Source: Lethocerus indicus
Taxonomy: Eukaryota; Arthropoda; Insecta; Hemiptera; Belostomatidae
Length of the DNA stretch: 64,000 nucleotides
Reading direction: 5' to 3'
Assembly: GCA_019843655.1 (NCBI GenBank)
Contig: JACDQD010000006.1
Coordinates: 25,872,246 to 25,936,245, forward strand
The position numbers were made by a program, and so were the translations under genes. The number at the start of each line of letters is the position of its first letter. Within the stretch, counting starts at the first letter, position 1. The notes under the pieces were generated by a model. The model had not been told where the DNA came from, searched no databases, and saw only the letters and a list, made by a program, of their open reading frames with translations. Below are positions 59,155 through 64,000 of this stretch, one piece after another.

Positions 59155-61473
59155 AGGGGAAAGCTAAATTATTGCCCTGTAATTGAGCCATATTATGCGA
59201 TCCCTTTGCATAAACAAGATCCGAGATAAGGCTTGAAAGTCGTTGGGTGTTCCTTGGCTCTTAGGCCGTCTTCTCTTAGGCCACCACCCGAGAAAACTCG
59301 GCAGTCCTAATGAGTCGGGACAGACAGAAAATGTTTCCAGGAACACATTCCTATATTATTATTTTTAATAACGCGTTGAAGAAGTACAAATTAGGAATTT
59401 AAAGATAAGTTAAAGAACTTCGCGCTGTCCTACTTAGCTTTAAAATCACTATATTAGGGCTATAACGTTAATTTTCATGATAAATAAATACAATTTGAAA
59501 ATCTCGAACAAATCCCAGAAGAAATGTTTACCCATCTTCTGAAGACTTACTACCGCGAAATTCTTTAGTTTGTAGGAGTAGTATTTCTTCCTGAACCTCC
59601 TAGACCTTAAAACAGATATTCCAAACTAATTTCTGCTGTGTCTAGAAAAAAAAATATGAGCAGCATAGATCATAACTTTAAGAAATCAGTTTTGATGCCT
59701 CGTTTCATTTCGAGCCTCAAGAGAACCACCCCTGATCGAACTTCTATCTTCTGAAATAAGAGATTTTTATTGTTTTTTCCCCTCTTCATCGCCGCGATTG
59801 TGACGAAATTTCTACGGCCGTTTCAACACGGCGGAACGTTGAATATTAACGAGCCGCCGATGTATTTAAGAGTGGAAAAAGGCTCGTGACCGGTATCCCA
59901 TTGACGGGGACGGGTACGGGCGCATTTCACGTCTCCAACGTGGGAATAGGTCCGTGACCGTCTTCCGAGCAGGTCCGCTTATAGGGGAAAATCTGCCCCC
60001 AATATATTCGACGGTTCCTTTCTAACCCTCGGAAAACAACTAAAATAGACAGAAAATTAATTCTAATCAAATTCGCAAAATGTGTACCAACAATTAATCT
60101 ACTAACTAGGCGATTTCCAATATAATAATTGCTTCCATCGTTCCAATGTGTCCGAGAAATCAACCTTAAACGGAGGAGGGGCTTCTCCTTTCAAATAGGT
60201 CCTTTGATTGACATCTACAGCGTCACTAGATATAATATTAAATTCAAGTTGTAACCCACTTCAAATAATGGGGGAAAGACGCGCGTAACACACTGAACGC
60301 GTAGAGGCAACTTATCGAATCGCGGTTTCCATCGAATGCAGTCCCGGAATTAATTAAATTTAACTCTCCGTTTAATACTCCGAATGTGCTCACGCTACGG
60401 TAGGATCGGTGGAAGGGTCGCGGGGTCATCGGTCGAGACGCCCACGCACAAGACCTCTTCTGCTTTTGATAACGCACCGGGTCCGATATTTCGGCCGCGA
60501 ACAAAGTTTACCTTAACAGCGCAAAGTACGCCAGTAAGTCCGCTGTCCACCAGAGAGGAAGAAAACTCCTGAAGATTTTTCAGGATTCGCTACACGTAAA
60601 ACACGGACTTGAGATTTTCAATAGTTTCCCTGACAAGTGAAAGTTTAACTGTAAAGTTTTCCAAAAGAAGTTTGAAAAATGCAGTACTCCAATGCACTTG
60701 CGAGTGAAGTAGGTGCACTATCACCATTTCAGATTATCCAGGGTGATATCTTAATAATATATAATTAAGATATGAGGTGCGAAGTTTTGGAATTGTCCTG
60801 ATAAAACTTCACTGTTGCAGGATATCCAAAATTAAAAGGTGTAAACAACAGATCCACCCCCAGCGATGCACTGCCCTACAGGTGAATGAGCTATTGAAGA
60901 TAACTATGAGAACGTAATCGTATAACTAGAGGTTGTTGTCGCCAGCATGTATTGAGAGCAAAACTTTCACAAGAGCCGCTCGGAAAGAGAGGTAGGAGAC
61001 AATATTATATTTATAATCTTAAACAAAGCTCTGTGATATATTTTTCTGAAAATTTTCCAGTTATTCCCTGGTCTACAAATCATTCTGAATAGTTACCATT
61101 GTAATATTGGTTGAGGGGGTAGGAGGGGTTTAGGTCCTGAAATCCGGAGCATACCTTAGGACAGTAGACAGATGACTGGGGGTGGGCGTTATAGGGCATA
61201 TTAGGAAACAAAGGGTCCCCGCGGTGTGAGACACCGCTAGGACTCGCATTCGGAACCACCTGTTCGGAGTACAACGAGGGCCTCGGATCTTACTGACCGG
61301 TCGGTCACTTAAATGCAGTCTCCCAAATTATCTGCACGTCAGACTGGCACATATCCACTGTCTGCACCTAATAGCAATAATTTCAGACTGACCCACTTTA
61401 GAGGCCTACTTTTGATAGTGACTTAGGCATATTTGCCTGAACGACCCGTTTATCTCAAAGAAAAGTAACGAAT

Positions 61474-61727
61474 ACCGCCGGAGACGAAAAGTCTCCTCTC
61501 GCCGGTCTGGTCTTTTGCTAGACCGGTTTCGGCCGCTCGCCGTCTTCCTAGTAGCGGTGTTAGTCACTTTTGGCACTTCGGGCGTTTTTTGGCCATCCTC
61601 ACGGCCACTGTCACATAGTACAAGTGAATAATAACACGGTGCCAAAGTGACTAACACCGCTACTGAAGATACCGCTAGCAGCCGAAACCGGTCTAGCAAA
61701 AGACGAAACCAACGAGAGGAGACAGAA
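61474..61727. mobile_element. Fold-back element, copy 10 (both cores present)
   Basis: A large palindrome. The left arm holds a minus-strand core at 61517-61555, with a three-base insertion next to the box. The GTTAGTCACTTTTGGCACTT segment and the spacer GTACAAGTGAATAATAACAC follow. The right arm has GTGACTAACACCGCTACTGA and a plus-strand core at 61659-61697 with box CTGAAGA, an altered helix II and an intact GAAACCGGTCTAGC. Both outer ends are eroded: the right stops after GAGGAGACAGAA, and the left reads AATACCGCCGGAGACG. The terminal ACGGT and the tail are lost, and no target duplication is visible. Confidence 0.75.
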
Positions 61728-61729
61728 TG

Positions 61730-64000
61730 ATGCGGACTCTGGACATTTGAACTACTGGCATAATATCGTTGTCCATTCTGAATATTGAAACTATTCTGCG
61801 TTACAACTCGATTATATGAGTGGAAACAGTTATGATAATGCAAATCCTGATATATGCTTTTCACGAGTGTACGAAACTGACGCGACCAGGATTTCTTCAC
61901 CGTCCAACAGTTAATGTGTTGACTTCATCAGATTGTATAATATAAATATTGTGGGAGACGTTTTAACGCGTTGCATCGCCGGCCCGAGACCACTGCCAGG
62001 TCCCCTCGTCTGTATAAATAACGGGTGCATCGTACAAAACTCTCGTAACTTCCAACTCTGGGACAAGCGACGGCGTTATTGGAGCTCTAAATTCCGAAGG
62101 GCGGCCCGATAAATAATTCGGTTGTTCTTGATCAACTGAGAAAGACTTTTGGCCCATTCCGCGGGCTAATCCTAATCCGATAATTAGTTCTATGAATAGA
62201 AGGGCTAATTAGCCGATACGTTTCCCTGTAGTTTATTGCAGACAAACGCCGAGCAGGTGTTCCGAAGGTTGTTATTGCATTGTAGTCATATTTTATCCGA
62301 GAAGTTGATCCTTTCTTTATGGACTGTAGTCACGTTGCCCGCGGGCGAATACTGAGGACGGCGAAAAGCCGAAACCCGGTATCGTTTTTTGACGTTCGGA
62401 ACGTCATTCGTTGGTTTCTAATTTGCCTGTCCAATAAAATGCGAAACACTTGGCACAAAATATTCCCTCTGCTAGCTGTCTTCCCCGTGTGTCAGAATGA
62501 CCCACTGTCGAAGGTTAGGGTAGTCGGAATTTAAGGATAAAGAAGATTCGCGAGGGGGAAGAATGAGCCCGAGTTTAAAGGAGAGCAAATTAGTCTTATC
62601 GGAAAAGAGAATCTTTTAGACAGAATGTCGAAAACCGAATAGGCGAACAACGAGCCTTTGAACGAGGAACAGGGATTCCTGTGGGATGAAGTGGTGGTGA
62701 GAGGGAGAGAGGTGCAACCTCCTATCCCGGGTGTTGCAAAAAGAACTATATACCGCAGAGAACTTCTGAAGAGGGAAGACCGCGCCTGTACCTTAACGTA
62801 GGAACCATTAACGCCTCCTCAAAACTCCCGTGCCGGTTATTTACTGCCCGCAGACGCCCTCCTTCCTCTCATCCACTCTTCGCCCGAGTCTAAATTTACA
62901 TTGCATTCTGTCTGATTTCTTCCTCCTACTTGTTTCTTTTTGCGCGCGCCGATTCTTTGCAAGGTTTTCAACACTTGACAAATGTACGGCTTTTATCGGA
63001 TTCGGTTCGGGATGCCTATTTAAAAGCCGGCCCCACTGGGGGGCGCTTTACGTATCGCCGGTTGTACGATATACTGGCCTCAAGTGGACGTTATTTATTG
63101 CAAAATATTCTATCTAAACCCGCTTTTAATTTAACATTCTTCTTCAAATTTCTTTTATTATTTTATTATTGTGTACTTACAATTATAATAGGGCGAAACC
63201 CAACACGATATAAGCCGGAAGTGTATAGGTCTAAAAAGTCTGCATTCTATTCATAGAACAAGAAAATACTCTTAAGTATGAGATGACAATATAAAAAGAG
63301 TATGTTGGTAGAAAGCAGTTTAGTAACAATGTAGATTAACGAGTAATAAGTATTCGGTTAACAAATACGTACAGCACGTGGGAACAGATAGGTTTAAATG
63401 AAACTTCAATTGTGGACAAACAATAAATTATACATAGGGGAATTAATCGTTTGTTGATAAAAGGCATTCGGAATGACTCGGCTTTTATTTTCTGAATTTT
63501 GATTCCCACGTCGTAATTCCCGTTTATTCTAAAGGACGGGTTTATTATCACTGTCAAAGAGACAATGTGTCATTGTTGGCGACAACGAACGCAAGAACAG
63601 CGCGCAAAACACAAATTTAAAAAACACTGAGAAAAAAGTCATTTCTGTGTCTTGTAACGGGTTTGTTACAGAAAATTTACATTTGATTCTTGTATTGCAA
63701 TATATTGTATACCGCAGATCCGGTCCATTCCCAGATCATTTTCGGCTGCTAGATATTCCCACCGTGTGTTTGGCTCGGACACGAGGAAAAGTTTCCCTGG
63801 CTAAGATTAGCCGTGGAAAAATAAAAAAAAGGAAATCATTGAGAGAAAAACAAATACGAATTGACGGAAAAAATAAATAATTAGGAAACTAACTATTAGA
63901 AACTAATACTTTATATATTATGGTAGTATTGCCTGTAAATTGAATATGAAACGTGGCTTAGATGAAAATTTTTTGTCCTAATGTTCCGCAAGTCATCCGA
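61730..64000. other. Gene-free block
   Basis: Apart from the solo core at 62349 no feature can be supported. The frames at 62830-63256 overlap each other in two registers, are hydrophobic or low-complexity, and match nothing I recognise. Confidence 0.5.
62349..62385 (+). repeat. Solo copy of element core, decayed
   Basis: ATACTGAGGACGGCGAAAAG is followed by CCGAAACCCGGTATCG. Box CTGAGGA, helix II GGC/GCC and GAAACC are kept; GGTC has become GGTA. Confidence 0.6.

Larger units (their letters stand above)
55993..61470. other. Gene-free block
   Basis: No supported gene. Contains CT, GT, CTC and GA simple repeats and a decayed core at 56789. The short frames (57540-57797, 58121-58351, 60244-60504) show no recognisable domains. 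Confidence 0.5.

Noticed and set aside
61406..61900. 164-codon minus-strand frame
   Set aside because: Much of it is the fold-back element translated; the rest shows no domain.
1..64000. CRISPR array, prokaryotic operon or prophage
   Set aside because: No regularly spaced direct repeats and no long gene-dense frames. The transposon types and microsatellites are eukaryotic.

Overview
The window looks like a gene-poor piece of an animal nuclear genome, most likely an arthropod. It is AT-rich with GC-rich patches, has many microsatellites and eukaryotic transposon relics, and has no operons, ribosome binding sites or long open frames. The LINE fragment at 46955-47507 resembles the Jockey-type reverse transcriptases common in insects, and mariner-like and piggyBac-like relics are also present. 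I cannot name the species. No intact protein-coding gene could be supported. Most open frames are short, low-complexity or lie inside repeats.

The dominant signal is one previously unnamed (to me) family of short mobile elements. It occurs as ten recognisable insertions: 1890-2159, 5657-6223, 14173-14782, 19110-19575, 29091-29255, about 29768-29982, 48012-48228, 54750-54850, 55732-55980 and about 61474-61727. About twenty more isolated, decayed copies of its core are scattered over both strands. Six insertions have readable 11-14 bp target-site duplications, and a seventh has a weaker one. Copies share a tail of about 40 bp at one end and the sequence GAAATCTACGGT at the other. Most carry inverted arms containing a 37-nt motif that folds on paper like a small hammerhead ribozyme: CUGANGA, a short helix II, GAAA, ACC/GGUC, and a GCUA/UAGC helix I. 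The inverted arms, one-sided tail, TSD length and hammerhead-like core together suggest a non-autonomous Penelope-like (retrozyme-like) retroelement. No protein of such an element is in the window, so this assignment is inference.

Other mobile DNA: two 5'-truncated copies of one Jockey-like LINE (46955-47507 and 54350-54482), each with a perfect 12-bp TSD; a 230-bp piggyBac-type MITE between TTAA sites (18679-18908); a 219-bp mariner-type MITE between TA sites (40341-40559); and an internally deleted mariner that keeps the last codons of its transposase (about 31422-31628).

Weaker candidates for host sequence are a possible 5' exon ending in a start codon (3894-3975), a possible micro-exon (32441-32476), a frameshifted sushi/CCP-like domain relic (34640-34930), a GC-rich island (43590-44420), and two segments that read like conserved regulatory DNA (22840-23110 and 52020-52390). 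The rest is intergenic or intronic sequence with simple repeats.
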